This document shows positions 18,671-28,028 of a DNA stretch of 64,000 nt, piece by piece (the first letter of the stretch is position 1; each line of letters starts with the position of its first letter). The position numbers were made by a program, and so were the translations under genes. The notes beneath the pieces were generated by a model, which saw only the letters and a list, made by a program, of their open reading frames with translations, searched no databases and was not told the DNA's origin. Source of the stretch: Clostridium beijerinckii HUN142 (lineage in GTDB: Bacteria; Bacillota; Clostridia; Clostridiales; Clostridiaceae); the NCBI RefSeq assembly GCF_000621745.1, contig NZ_JHXK01000008.1, positions 62,001 through 126,000 on the forward strand, in the 5' to 3' direction.

Positions 18671-18699
18671 AGTTGAATTAGCATATAGCTAATTCAACT
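18671..18699 (-). terminator. Intrinsic terminator of uppP
   Basis: Perfect 12-bp arms AGTTGAATTAGC/GCTAATTCAACT with a 5-base loop. On the minus strand it is followed by six T's. Confidence 0.9.
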
Positions 18700-18705
18700 C
18701 TTTCT

Positions 18706-19566
18706 TTATAATGTAAAATTTAAAAATCCAAAGAACATAAGTATTCCAAATACTATACCTGCGCCTATTCTGTACACTGCAAATACACGCATTGGCCTTT
18801 TCTTTAAATAAGAAACGAACTTATCCATAACAATGACTGACACTACAAATGCTACGATAAAACCTACTATTAATGAAATCCACAAAGTCAAATTCATACC
18901 TGAGTAGTCAAATTCCATAAGATCCTTTGCAGACGCTCCTATCATAGCTGGAATAGCTAAAAAGAAGGAAAATTCCGCAGCTATTGGTGTTGAAAAACCT
19001 GCAATCCATCCTCCCATTATAGTGGATGCACTTCTTGACATTCCTGGCCATACTGAAAGTACTTGAAAGACTCCTACTTTTAGAGCTTGCATCGGAGTTA
19101 TACTATCTAAACTCTTTATTGCATGTTTTTTACTTTTTCTAAACATGTTTTCAATTACTATTAATAGAATACCTCCAACTATAAAGCCTATGACCACAGC
19201 TTCAGGATTAAATAGGCTTTTTATCTTTTTATAAAATAACACTCCTATAATCAACATTGGTATACATCCTATTATTACGTTTATACCAAAATCAAAACCT
19301 GTTTTACCTTCTTTTCCTTTTGTGAATATATATCTAAAAAAATCAATCACACTATCCTTTATCTTCTTCCAGTATAAAACTACAACAGCTAATATTGCGC
19401 CTAATTGAATTACAACTTCATACATTTTAACAAAGTCACCTTTAAAATCAATTATGCTTGATGCTAGTATCATATGTCCTGTTGATGACACTGGAATAAA
19501 TTCTGTTAATCCTTCAACTATTGCTATTATTATAGCTTTGACTATAAATAAAATATCAAATCCCAC
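18706..19566 (-). CDS. uppP: Undecaprenyl-diphosphatase UppP (BacA)
   Basis: Integral membrane phosphatase that recycles undecaprenyl pyrophosphate for cell-wall synthesis; over-expression is known to give bacitracin resistance. The 286-residue product has several hydrophobic helices and both family motifs: EGLTEFIPVSSTGHM near the N-terminus, with the catalytic Glu and Ser, and the PGMSRSASTI block near residue 175. It starts with GTG, preceded by a weak GAGAGTGA. It is monocistronic between two long intergenic regions. The upstream stretch to 20024 is AT-rich, and nothing was recognised in it. Confidence 0.95.
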   Translation of the reverse strand: MGFDILFIVKAIIIAIVEGLTEFIPVSSTGHMILASSIIDFKGDFVKMYEVVIQLGAILAVVVLYWKKIKDSVIDFFRYIFTKGKEGKTGFDFGINVIIGCIPMLIIGVLFYKKIKSLFNPEAVVIGFIVGGILLIVIENMFRKSKKHAIKSLDSITPMQALKVGVFQVLSVWPGMSRSASTIMGGWIAGFSTPIAAEFSFFLAIPAMIGASAKDLMEFDYSGMNLTLWISLIVGFIVAFVVSVIVMDKFVSYLKKRPMRVFAVYRIGAGIVFGILMFFGFLNFTL

Positions 19567-20024
19567 TTAATTTTCACTCTCTTTCTATTTTGTTTATTTA
19601 TTTACTTTTTTAACCACATTAATATATTTTAAACCTATTAGACTCTATTTCATATTAAAAATTTATTAATTTTTTATAAGCTTACTATATTTCTCTTTAC
19701 TTCCAATCTCAGTTTACCTTATTTTCTATCTCTAAGATAAATAACGTCTTGTCCAATTTCAATACTTATAAACTCCTTATAAATTAAATTTATATAATAA
19801 TTCTAATTAGCTAAATTTATAGCTTGCAAAATTATTATATATAAATATAGATATTTCTAAGGATAAGTATTAGGTTTTTTTATAGATTTTTTTCAGAATA
19901 TATCTTGAAATTTTGTTTTTACGTTCTGTTCTTAACTTACTAGAGTTATAAACACAAATTTATTATTGCAATATATAGTAACTATTTTTTAATTAAATTC
20001 TTGTCTTAAAGGTTATTCAAACAA

Positions 20025-20055
20025 TTAAGGAGCAACTTAATAGCTCCCCCTTAAT
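20025..20055 (-). terminator. Terminator-like hairpin after manA
   Basis: Minus-strand arms TTAAGGGGGAGC and GCTCCTTAA around a TATTAAGTT loop, just after the manA stop. The T-tract is weak. Confidence 0.6.
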
Positions 20056-20066
20056 CTTTATCATCA

Positions 20067-21044
20067 TTATTTTTCTATTACACTCATTATATTTTTTTCT
20101 TCATTTTTTATATTTGGTACATAGCTCTTCAATACTGTAAAATCACCAACCAATTCGTAATCTCCAAGAGTTGCTGGAATGAATATACTATCTCCCATAA
20201 CTATTTTTTCTTCTCCACCATTATATTTAATTAGACCATTTCCATCTACACATGTGAATAGATAAAATCTTTCCTCATCGCTCTTTTCTTTTACATATGT
20301 GGTAATTTTGTATTTTTGTATTGTAAAGTATTCATCTAAACAAAGATATGATTTATAATAACCATCTCTTTCAATTAGAATTCCTTTTGAATTTTCTCCC
20401 TTAAGAGAAAAATCTATTACATCTAATGCCTTTTCTACATGAATTTCACGTCCTCTATTATAGTCGTAAACTCTATATGTGGTGTCGCTATTTTGTTGAA
20501 TTTCAGCAATTAATACCCCTTCACATATAGCATGAACTAATCCACTTTGCACAAAGAAAAAATCACCTTTTTTAACTGGAATTTTATTTAAATACTTATC
20601 TAATTCCCCTTCTTCTATTGCTTTCTTAAATTTTTCCTTGTCGCAATCTTTTGTTCCTACTATTAATGAAGCATTTTCTTCTGCATCAACCACATACCAA
20701 GCTTCTGTCTTTCCTGAATCTTTTTCAACTCTATTTGCATACTTATCATCAGGATGAACTTGGACTGAAAGTTTATCTTCCGCTGTTATTAATTTAATTA
20801 AAAGTGGAAATTCTTTAGTGCTTATTTCAGTACCTAAAAGTTTCTCACCATATAAATTTATTATTTCATCAAATGTTTTTCCTTTTAATTTGCCATTTTC
20901 TACTTTACCAGTTCCATTTTTATGACAAGCTATATCCCAGCTTTCTCCTATTACGCCTTCTGGCACATTATCTCTAAATTTCTCTAGGTGCTTTCCTCCC
21001 CATATTCTCTCGTAATATAGGTTTTCAAACTTAATTGGATACAT
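20067..21044 (-). CDS. manA: Mannose-6-phosphate isomerase, class I
   Basis: Zinc enzyme that interconverts mannose 6-phosphate and fructose 6-phosphate, feeding mannose into glycolysis or supplying it for glycan precursors. The 325-residue product is of the short Firmicutes type. Zinc-binding segments are VQVHPDD near residue 97, the KTEAWYVVDA glutamate and VHAICEG near residue 171. GGGGAG precedes the ATG. It starts 70 bases after the TPR protein gene, in the same direction, and may share its transcript. Confidence 0.94.
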   Translation of the reverse strand: MYPIKFENLYYERIWGGKHLEKFRDNVPEGVIGESWDIACHKNGTGKVENGKLKGKTFDEIINLYGEKLLGTEISTKEFPLLIKLITAEDKLSVQVHPDDKYANRVEKDSGKTEAWYVVDAEENASLIVGTKDCDKEKFKKAIEEGELDKYLNKIPVKKGDFFFVQSGLVHAICEGVLIAEIQQNSDTTYRVYDYNRGREIHVEKALDVIDFSLKGENSKGILIERDGYYKSYLCLDEYFTIQKYKITTYVKEKSDEERFYLFTCVDGNGLIKYNGGEEKIVMGDSIFIPATLGDYELVGDFTVLKSYVPNIKNEEKNIMSVIEK

Positions 21045-21113
21045 ACTACTCTCCCCCTATCAAATGACTATCTTATATTTATTTACAAGTTTATATTATA
21101 TAAATAATTTATC

Positions 21114-22928
21114 TTAATAAAATAATTTTAAATCTGGTATTTTTAATGTTGCCCCGTTCCTTTTGTTATATGCATCAGATAAATTTTTAACCCTGTTATA
21201 ATTTTCAGTTATTATATCTCTATCTTCTTCGCTTGTTTTATCATTCATGCCATCATACGCTGCTTTAAAATTAACTAGACCTCTGCTTAAATCTCCTTCT
21301 ATAGCTACATAATAACAGCCAGCATTGTTTAAAGTTAATATATCATTTTTATCAATAGCATATGCAGACTTTATTTCCTTAAGAGCATCCTCACCTTTTT
21401 CTTTATTTAAGTATACAGTTCCAAGAGCCCTATGATATTTGATCTCTTTTCCATTTATCGCTATGCTCTTTTTTAATAAATCTATAGCTTCATCTTGTCT
21501 TTGATTCGCCACTTTAATTAATGCCATATTATAATATACTTCTGCGTCGTTAGTATTCATTTTAGATGCCAGAGTATAATAATATAATGCCCTAGAACTA
21601 TCCTTAACTGTATTTCCATAGTACTCTGCTAATTTAATTAATATATTATAATTAAAAGGTTCCTTATACAAAGCAGTTCTAAAATATGGCTCTGCATTTT
21701 CACTCTTATCTTGCTTCTCCATTATCTCAGGCATCAAAAATCCATAGTTATCAGCATAATCTTTGTTTAAGGATATACTCTTCTCGCAGTTCTTAAGCGC
21801 ATCATCATAATTTTCATCACTATAATCCTCCAATGCCATTGCGTGATATCCTATAAATGAGTTTTGATCGTTCTTTATCATTTCATTTAAAACATCTCTG
21901 GCTTTTTCTGATTCACCTAAATTTTGATATGTGTTAGATTTAATAAGTGCTAAATTTATACTTCCAACATCTTTATCTTCTAATTCACTAATTAAATCAT
22001 TAGCCTTTTTAGCCGAATCCTTATCCTTAGAATAAATCTCTGCTTGCCACATCTTATATGCAAGTTCACTTGAATCCTTTTTCTCAATTGCTGAAATTTT
22101 ATTTAAAATATCATTCTTATTATATTCTGCAATTTGTGTTATTACATCAAAAACCTTAACTTCATTTTTATCTTTATGCCAAGCATCCTTTAACAACGAA
22201 AGTCCTTGATCTAAATTATTCATCATCATATTCATTCTAGCCAAATCTGCCAGATCAGATGCACTTTCATCATCCTTTGGATAATTATCAACTATTTCTT
22301 TCATTTTATCTTTCTTGTCATTTGCCATATAAATAGTAAACATTGTTTTTAATAAATTCTTATCTGTTGGATAGTCCATCAAAAATAATTCACCATATTG
22401 CAAAGCCTTGTCATAATCTCCGTTCATGAAAGATGTAAACACTATATAATTGGTAAGTTCTCTATCTTTAGCCTCAAAATTATCTATATTTTTTTGCTTC
22501 TTACTATCAATTACCTTGTTTCTAGCTAAATAAACTTTGGTAAGAAGTTCATTTGAATCTGCAAAGTTTCCTTTTACAGAATAAATTTCTGCAATCTTTA
22601 AATTCCATATTGGCCATTCATCTTTTTCTTGATACTTATTATATTCTTCAATTGCAGCATCATATTTATCATTGTAAAAATTCTCTTCAGCACTATTAGC
22701 TGCAATAGTAAGCTTATCTTTTGATGTCTCAAGTCTAGATTTAGAGATTACATTAGTTATCATAACTGCACTTAAGCAAATTACTATAATTACAGGTGGA
22801 GTAAAATATCTGTCTTTCTTCAAGTCGCTTATGTATTTAAAATACTTACTTTTTTTCAAATCACTTATGTACGTAAAATATTTGCTCTTTTTAAAATCGC
22901 TTATATATTCTATAACTGATTTCTTCAC
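21114..22928 (-). CDS. Membrane-anchored TPR protein with a tandem-repeat N-terminus
   Basis: 604 residues. Residues 8-18, 20-30 and 32-42 are three copies of an 11-residue YISD(F/L)KK(S/D)(K/R)YF unit with a 12-residue period. They form a lysine- and tyrosine-rich cytoplasmic tail before a transmembrane helix at about 45-62. The remainder is a long array of tetratricopeptide repeats, outside the membrane if the topology follows the positive-inside rule. TPR arrays scaffold protein complexes; the partner is unknown. I chose the GTG at 22928, with AGGTGTGA 8 bases before it. A TTG ten codons upstream has no ribosome binding site. Confidence 0.8.
   Translation of the reverse strand: MKKSVIEYISDFKKSKYFTYISDLKKSKYFKYISDLKKDRYFTPPVIIVICLSAVMITNVISKSRLETSKDKLTIAANSAEENFYNDKYDAAIEEYNKYQEKDEWPIWNLKIAEIYSVKGNFADSNELLTKVYLARNKVIDSKKQKNIDNFEAKDRELTNYIVFTSFMNGDYDKALQYGELFLMDYPTDKNLLKTMFTIYMANDKKDKMKEIVDNYPKDDESASDLADLARMNMMMNNLDQGLSLLKDAWHKDKNEVKVFDVITQIAEYNKNDILNKISAIEKKDSSELAYKMWQAEIYSKDKDSAKKANDLISELEDKDVGSINLALIKSNTYQNLGESEKARDVLNEMIKNDQNSFIGYHAMALEDYSDENYDDALKNCEKSISLNKDYADNYGFLMPEIMEKQDKSENAEPYFRTALYKEPFNYNILIKLAEYYGNTVKDSSRALYYYTLASKMNTNDAEVYYNMALIKVANQRQDEAIDLLKKSIAINGKEIKYHRALGTVYLNKEKGEDALKEIKSAYAIDKNDILTLNNAGCYYVAIEGDLSRGLVNFKAAYDGMNDKTSEEDRDIITENYNRVKNLSDAYNKRNGATLKIPDLKLFY
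22803..22907 (-). repeat. Three tandem 36-bp coding repeats
   Basis: This encodes the 12-residue periodic unit at the N-terminus of the TPR protein. The copies differ at several positions, so the repeat is not fresh but may still be prone to slippage. Confidence 0.75.
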
Positions 22929-23227
22929 GAATAAATCACACCTTACTTTTATAATCAATTCATACTTGTCCTCTATTTTAACAAACTTTGATATAAAAAT
23001 CTACTTTTTGACTAACATTCATTAAATTGTAACTATATATTCATAAATATATTAAAACTTTTACATTTTAAATAAATAAGCTAAACGGCATATAAGCTAC
23101 CGGATTTATAAATATTTTAATTCCGAAAAACCATGAAAATATAACTGAAGCTTCCGCCTTCAAAATATTACCACATATTCAATTTAAACATCAAACAATC
23201 TTAGCCTGGATTCGATAATTCTAAAAA
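22929..23227. other. AT-rich intergenic region with no recognised feature
   Basis: About 300 bases between the TPR gene and the ychF terminator. It presumably holds the promoter of the TPR-manA unit, but no clear -35/-10 pair was picked out. Confidence 0.5.
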
Positions 23228-23251
23228 AGAGCAGGATATTAATCCTACTCT
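23228..23251 (-). terminator. Intrinsic terminator of ychF
   Basis: Arms AGAGCAGGAT and ATCCTACTCT around a 4-base loop with one mismatch. On the minus strand it runs into six T's. Confidence 0.85.
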
Positions 23252-23281
23252 CTAAATACTTCAAATATTGTTTTTTAGATA

Positions 23282-24379
23282 TTAAACATTAAATCTAAAA
23301 TTAACAACATCTCCATCTTGCATTATATAGTCTTTTCCTTCTAGTCTAAACTTACCTTTTTCTTTAGCTGCAGCTTCTGAACCACATTCAACTAAATCAT
23401 TATAAGAAACCACTTCTGCTCTTATAAATCCTCTTTCAATATCAGAGTGAATCTTCCCAGCTGCTGCTGGTGCCTTAGTTCCTTCCTTTATCGTCCAAGC
23501 TCTTACTTCTTGTACTCCAGCTGTTAAGAAACTCATAAGTCCAAGTAATTTGTAGCTAGCTTCAATTAATTTATCTAAGCCTGATTCATCTAATCCATAT
23601 TCGCCTAACATTTCAGCTTTTTCTTCATCATCAAGACCTGATAATTCTTCTTCAATCTTGGCACTTACAACCATAACTTCTGAACTTTCACTAACTGCAT
23701 ATTCTTTAACTCTTGTAACATAGTCATTATCAAAATTGCCTTCCATAACATCATCCTCAGAGATGTTACAAGCATATAAAACTGGCTTTGATGTAATTAA
23801 GAATAAACTCTTTATAAAAGCTTCTTCTTCATCAGTAACTTCTAAAGTTCTAACTGGTTTACTTGCTTCTAAATGTTCTTTGATTCTTTCCATTACTCCA
23901 TATTCAAACTTAGCAGTCTTATCACCTGATCTTGCAAGCTTTATAGATTTTTCCATTCTTCTTTCTAAAACTTCTAAATCTGAAAATATTAATTCTAAAT
24001 TTATAGTTTCTATATCTCTTATAGGATCAACAGAACCTTCAACGTGAACAACATTTCCATCATCAAAGCATCTTACAACATGAACGATTGCTGCAACTTC
24101 TCTAATATGAGATAAAAACTTATTTCCTAAACCTTCACCCTTTGAAGCTCCTTTAACTAATCCTGCTATATCATAAAATTCTATTGCTGTATAAACCTTT
24201 TTCTTTGTATTATACATTTTTTCTAAAACATCTAATCTTTTATCCGGAACACTTACGACACCAACATTTGGCTCAATTGTACAGAATGGATAATTAGCTG
24301 ATTCAGCCCCAGCCTTTGTTATTGCATTAAACAACGTACTTTTACCTACATTCGGTAAACCTACCATACCTAATTTCAT
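23282..24379 (-). CDS. ychF: Ribosome-binding ATPase YchF
   Basis: Obg-family P-loop protein that prefers ATP to GTP and binds ribosomes; in other bacteria it influences translation and the oxidative stress response. The 365-residue product has the P-loop GLPNVGKST at the N-terminus, the FYDIAGLVKGAS switch region, and a C-terminal TGS-like domain with the conserved REVRAW-type segment (here QEVRAWTI). Length is typical. The G4 position, normally NKxD, reads YACNISED, as expected for the ATP-preferring NxxE subclass. Spacing to neighbours suggests a single-gene transcript. Confidence 0.96.
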   Translation of the reverse strand: MKLGMVGLPNVGKSTLFNAITKAGAESANYPFCTIEPNVGVVSVPDKRLDVLEKMYNTKKKVYTAIEFYDIAGLVKGASKGEGLGNKFLSHIREVAAIVHVVRCFDDGNVVHVEGSVDPIRDIETINLELIFSDLEVLERRMEKSIKLARSGDKTAKFEYGVMERIKEHLEASKPVRTLEVTDEEEAFIKSLFLITSKPVLYACNISEDDVMEGNFDNDYVTRVKEYAVSESSEVMVVSAKIEEELSGLDDEEKAEMLGEYGLDESGLDKLIEASYKLLGLMSFLTAGVQEVRAWTIKEGTKAPAAAGKIHSDIERGFIRAEVVSYNDLVECGSEAAAKEKGKFRLEGKDYIMQDGDVVNFRFNV

Positions 24380-24995
24380 CTATGTACATCCTTTCTCACT
24401 TTTAACTTCTAACTTTTAATATACCTTTAAAAATTATACTCTAGAACCTTTTTTATTTCAACTTTATATTATCACAAAAGGCATATTCAGGGATTTGTAA
24501 TAATCAAATTGCTAAAAAAATAAAATAAAAAAATACTACACATATTATAATGTAAAAATGCTTATAACTATTTATATATTTCAATAATATATTTACATCT
24601 AGGATGCTATTGAATTAGGTATTTAATTACGAATAAACTGTAAAAAACTAATTTCAGCTATATAATTAAACATTGGTATTCAAAACTACATATTTAATTA
24701 TTATATGATTTACCTGATAAGCTACATATGTACCAAGTATTCCTTTTGAACTAAAATTATATATAATTTACCACGGTTATTACTAGACAAGATTCGAATA
24801 CTATACTTGGTTAAACATTTATTCAATGTCTTCAAGTGAACTTTATCTGATGTCTAGAGACTGTAACATTACTACTTCTTTAAGTGGTAGATAACAATTG
24901 CACGACCCTATATGAGTTCAACTAATATTCACTTTATATTTTCCTTGAATAAATTTGCATTAAATTTATATATTTTTAAGATTGAAGGTGAGAAA
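24380..24995. other. 616-base intergenic region upstream of pdaA
   Basis: AT-rich. Two weak inverted repeats are present: ACCAAGTATTC (24731-24741) against ACTTGGT (about 24808-24814), and ACTACTT/AAGTGGT near 24871-24888. No convincing sporulation sigma-F or sigma-G promoter could be fixed by eye, although pdaA is expected to have one. Confidence 0.4.
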
Positions 24996-25883
24996 ATGAA
25001 TAAGTCTATAAAATCTTTAATTGCTCTTTCTTTAGCAATAAATATAATTACTCTTGTTCCTCCAAAACCTGCAATTGCTGCAAGTGATAATGCGACTGAT
25101 TCAGATGAATGTTTTCAAGAAGATGGTGTGTTTGGGGACATTTCAGATATTGATAACATAAGAGATATTTTTTCTTCTTTTAGTGATGAAGATGAACTTA
25201 ACTGGTATTACGTTGGCAAGGGAAAAGATCAAGTTGCAGAAGGCCCAAAAGAATCTGTTAGTTTTCTAAAAGAAAATTCTGCTTATTATCTAGGTGATAC
25301 TTCAAAAAAAGTTCTATATCTTACTTTTGATGAAGGATATGAAAATGGCAACACCGGAAAGATTTTGGATATACTAAAAGAATGTCAAGTACCTGCAGCC
25401 TTTTTTGTTGTAAAACCATATATAGACACGCAACCAGAGTTAATTAAACGTATGGTCGACGAAGGACATGTAGTTGGTAATCATACAGTTCATCATCCTT
25501 CTATAGCTCAAATACGTGATAAAGAAAAATTTGAAGCTGAATTTACTGGAGTAGAGAATGCTTTTAAAGAACTCACTGGTCAGGATATGCCTAAGTTTTT
25601 TAGACCTCCAATGGGTAAGTATTCAAAAAAATCTTTAGGAATGACAAAGGACTTGGGATATAAAACTATATTCTGGAGTTTTGCTTATAAAGATTGGTTA
25701 GTGAATAATCAGCCATCTGAAAGTTATGCTGTAGAGAAGATATGCAAAGGTGCCCATCCAGGTTCTATAATGCTTTTACACGCTGTCTCAAGCACAAATA
25801 CAAAGGTATTGTCATCAGTTATTAAAACACTTCAGCAAGAAGGTTATGAATTTAAATCACTTAATGATTTACCTGTAGAATAG
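24996..25883 (+). CDS. pdaA: Delta-lactam-forming peptidoglycan deacetylase PdaA
   Basis: Removes acetyl groups from N-acetylmuramic acid so that muramic delta-lactam can form in the spore cortex, which is needed for germination. The 295-residue product has a signal peptide (cut near residue 29 after AIA). The NodB deacetylase domain carries TFDEGYENG (110-118) and the zinc-binding GNHTVHHPS (161-169). The FRPPMGKYS and FWSFAYKDW segments match the PdaA subfamily closely. The second acidic position is Glu where many deacetylases have Asp, while PdaA proteins often have Asn. The ATG at 24996 follows AGGTGAG; the frame is open further upstream without a ribosome binding site. Confidence 0.9.
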   Translation: MNKSIKSLIALSLAINIITLVPPKPAIAASDNATDSDECFQEDGVFGDISDIDNIRDIFSSFSDEDELNWYYVGKGKDQVAEGPKESVSFLKENSAYYLGDTSKKVLYLTFDEGYENGNTGKILDILKECQVPAAFFVVKPYIDTQPELIKRMVDEGHVVGNHTVHHPSIAQIRDKEKFEAEFTGVENAFKELTGQDMPKFFRPPMGKYSKKSLGMTKDLGYKTIFWSFAYKDWLVNNQPSESYAVEKICKGAHPGSIMLLHAVSSTNTKVLSSVIKTLQQEGYEFKSLNDLPVE

Positions 25884-25970
25884 TAAATTTAGATATAGAA
25901 TAGAATATAATTGTATTCTTATATATATGATATGAAATAGATGAATTTATTTAAATACTTTCAAAACAAG

Positions 25971-26080
25971 AATGACTATAGATATTTTATTATAAAAGTT
26001 ATAACATTTTAGCATGTTTAAAGTAACTGTTAGTTACATGCTAAAATGTGTTAACTTTTATTTTTTAATCCATAGTCATT
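25971..26080. repeat. 110-bp imperfect palindrome between convergent genes
   Basis: The outer arms are AATGACTAT (25971-25979) and ATAGTCATT (to 26080). The inner arms ACATTTTAGCATGT and ACATGCTAAAATGT are nearly perfect, and a central AGTAACT/AGTTAC pair continues the helix. The whole element folds into one long hairpin. It can act as a bidirectional terminator for pdaA and the facing gene, but its length and terminal symmetry also fit a MITE-like element. Confidence 0.7.
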
Positions 26081-26148
26081 TATTCGTTATTAGTGCAAGT
26101 TAAGAACTTTTTCAGAAATATCTCCTATCCTGCTCGTTTATATAATTA

Positions 26149-26646
26149 TTATTTTATAAATTTGCTTACATCTTCGCTTACCTTAACAGAAGAATTTTTT
26201 GATACAATAATATTTTTTATTACCCTAAAATCCTCTGCACTATATGACATAGGATTAATTAAATATGTATCATCCTCGGAATTCTTATTTTTCTTCTTTT
26301 CATTTTTATAAAAACTAATTGCAAAAAAATCTTTTCTTTTATTTTTAGGCTCATTTCCTTTACCTATGAAAATAGATTTTACATTACTATACTTAATAGA
26401 TTTTATCAAATCATTATTCCTATAAAACTCTATTGCATCCTCTTTAATTAATATGTCCTGACTATATTCCACAAAAACTGAAAGCCCAGTTACTATTCCC
26501 GCAAAAAAAAGCACCCACATAGGAGCACTCTTTAATCCACCTTGCAATGCTCCAAAGATTATTCCTATAACTATCTCTATTATTGCTACACCTATCATAA
26601 CACCATTTTTTTTCTTTAAAACAATAGGAAATTTTGTGTTTTCCAA
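26149..26646 (-). CDS. Small membrane protein of unknown function
   Basis: 165 residues, not recognised as a named family. Two hydrophobic helices (about residues 14-33 and 41-58) are followed by a polar domain of about 100 residues. That domain alternates beta-like stretches (KEDAIEFYRNNDLIKSIKYS) in the manner of bacterial PH-like domains, and it contains a lysine-rich loop. The start is TTG, with AAGGAGG 9 bases upstream. It faces pdaA across the palindrome at 25971-26080. The gene is probably real, given its ribosome binding site and typical codon use. Confidence 0.65.
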   Translation of the reverse strand: MENTKFPIVLKKKNGVMIGVAIIEIVIGIIFGALQGGLKSAPMWVLFFAGIVTGLSVFVEYSQDILIKEDAIEFYRNNDLIKSIKYSNVKSIFIGKGNEPKNKRKDFFAISFYKNEKKKNKNSEDDTYLINPMSYSAEDFRVIKNIIVSKNSSVKVSEDVSKFIK

Positions 26647-26934
26647 TGCTAATTCCTCCTTAAAATTACTATAATATATGTTTGAACAATATATATATAA
26701 ACGACATATAACTTAGAAAATCAATTACAATATATAATTAGCTAGAGCATTCTATATACTTTTTATATTAAAAATATATATCTTATACTGATAAATATTA
26801 TACAGTATATATGCAATCTTTTTCAATACTTGTTAATATTATTCCTTAGTCATTTATTAATCCATAAAGCCCAAAAAATTAAACGTATCAAAACCTGATA
26901 TAAGCACAAAATATTAAAAAAGGAGGTGTATTAT

Positions 26935-27087
26935 ATGCCACGTAAAGATGGACCGCACAAACCAGGATCAAGTAATCCAATGCAAAAAGGTGTAAGAAGA
27001 AGAAGACTTCATGCTAATCAAGATAATGTGGGTGATCCAAAAAATAGACCAGAATATGAAAATTTTGATGGAGAACCAGTAGAATAA
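26935..27087 (+). CDS. Conserved-looking 50-residue basic protein of unknown function
   Basis: The ATG at 26935 follows a very strong AGGAGGTG site, and the frame runs 50 codons to TAA. The product begins MPRKDGPHKPGSSNPMQKG, continues with a run of four arginines (21-24) and ends in an acidic tail (EYENFDGEPVE). It has no transmembrane segment. The charge layout, a basic Pro/Gly-rich N-terminus and an acidic C-terminus, suggests a small nucleic-acid- or ribosome-associated or spore protein, but no family was recognised. A near-perfect terminator follows immediately, so it is an independent transcript. It is too short for many gene finders. Confidence 0.75.
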   Translation: MPRKDGPHKPGSSNPMQKGVRRRRLHANQDNVGDPKNRPEYENFDGEPVE

Positions 27088-27092
27088 AAATA

Positions 27093-27140
27093 CATAAGAG
27101 ATACTTACTTTAATTGAACCTTTAGTAAGTATCTCTTATT
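27093..27140 (+). terminator. Intrinsic terminator of the 50-residue protein gene
   Basis: Perfect 16-bp arms ATAAGAGATACTTACT/AGTAAGTATCTCTTAT with a 14-base loop. Confidence 0.85.
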
Positions 27141-27322
27141 ATAATTAATTATTTTACATTAGTCATGTGAAAGAAAATAACAAATCCCAAATACCATGAT
27201 TATTTTCCATCAAGCAAGAAAGTAAATTAGTCTCCTAGTGATCTATTAGACCAGTCTACTGACACAGCATGGTAGGAAATAGGCTTGGCGGATACACTAG
27301 TTATTTTTTTGATTATGCCTCA

Positions 27323-27973
27323 CTACATTTTGGGGTAAATTATTTTATTTACTGTTTCTGTGATTAGCTCTTTTTCCTTAGATGATTTCTCTATAATAGT
27401 ATCTAGTTCATTATCAAGTCTATCAAAAAATTCTTCATTTCTAAGTCCATTTAAATTCACTTTAACATTTATTATAGAACTTTCTATAGAACAATGAAGC
27501 AAGATTGCTGAAATTGCTAAATCTGATAACAACATCTTATTTCCATACTGTGCCATAACGTTAAGATTCTTATAAAACTCTAAGCTTTCTCTAGCTAAAA
27601 TTAAAGGCGCTTCCATGGACTTTATAGTGTTCTCTTTTATAGCTAATTTTCTCTTTTCCTTCTCTTCTTCAGTATCTTTAGGCAACTTATAAGAATCCAT
27701 TAACTTCAAAAAGTTTTCTCTATCTTCTTCCATAAGCTCTAAACTTCTTACAGTGAACTCTTTGGATTCCTTTTGAAATTTTGTTATACTTTCTTTTTCA
27801 TCATCTTGAAGACTCATATATGCTTTTTTGTCTACTGTCAGAGAATAAACCATCGAATTTAATGCGCCAGATAATGCTGCAATAAGACCTGCTACACTCC
27901 CGCCACCTGGAGCTGGCAAATCTGATTCTAATTCACCTAAAAATTGTTTTATAGTTTCGTCACAAAATTTCAT
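27323..27973 (-). CDS. fchA: Methenyltetrahydrofolate cyclohydrolase
   Basis: Cyclodeaminase/cyclohydrolase-family enzyme that interconverts 5,10-methenyl- and 10-formyl-tetrahydrofolate; in clostridia it works beside formyl-THF synthetase. The 216-residue product has the family signature LPAPGGGSVAGLIAALSGAL near the N-terminus and is largely helical. It stands alone here rather than beside fhs or folD. It starts 55 bases downstream of the surface-glycan operon in the same direction. AGGGG precedes the ATG. The link to formate and one-carbon flow connects it functionally with the riboswitch-controlled pflB in this window. Confidence 0.88.
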   Translation of the reverse strand: MKFCDETIKQFLGELESDLPAPGGGSVAGLIAALSGALNSMVYSLTVDKKAYMSLQDDEKESITKFQKESKEFTVRSLELMEEDRENFLKLMDSYKLPKDTEEEKEKRKLAIKENTIKSMEAPLILARESLEFYKNLNVMAQYGNKMLLSDLAISAILLHCSIESSIINVKVNLNGLRNEEFFDRLDNELDTIIEKSSKEKELITETVNKIIYPKM

Positions 27974-28028
27974 ATAATATTATTCCCCTATCTATAATCG
28001 TATTTTTTATATTCCTTATTGCTTATCC

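Noticed and set aside
24900..24995. Sporulation sigma-G or sigma-F promoter for pdaA
   Set aside because: A GAATA-like -35 exists but no CATA-type -10 lies at 17-18 bases, so the claim is not supported.
27225..27322. Segment with CTAGTG/CACTAG pair and higher GC, considered as a T-box leader or tRNA-like RNA
   Set aside because: No T-box sequence, specifier loop, acceptor/anticodon arms or downstream gene in the right orientation was found.
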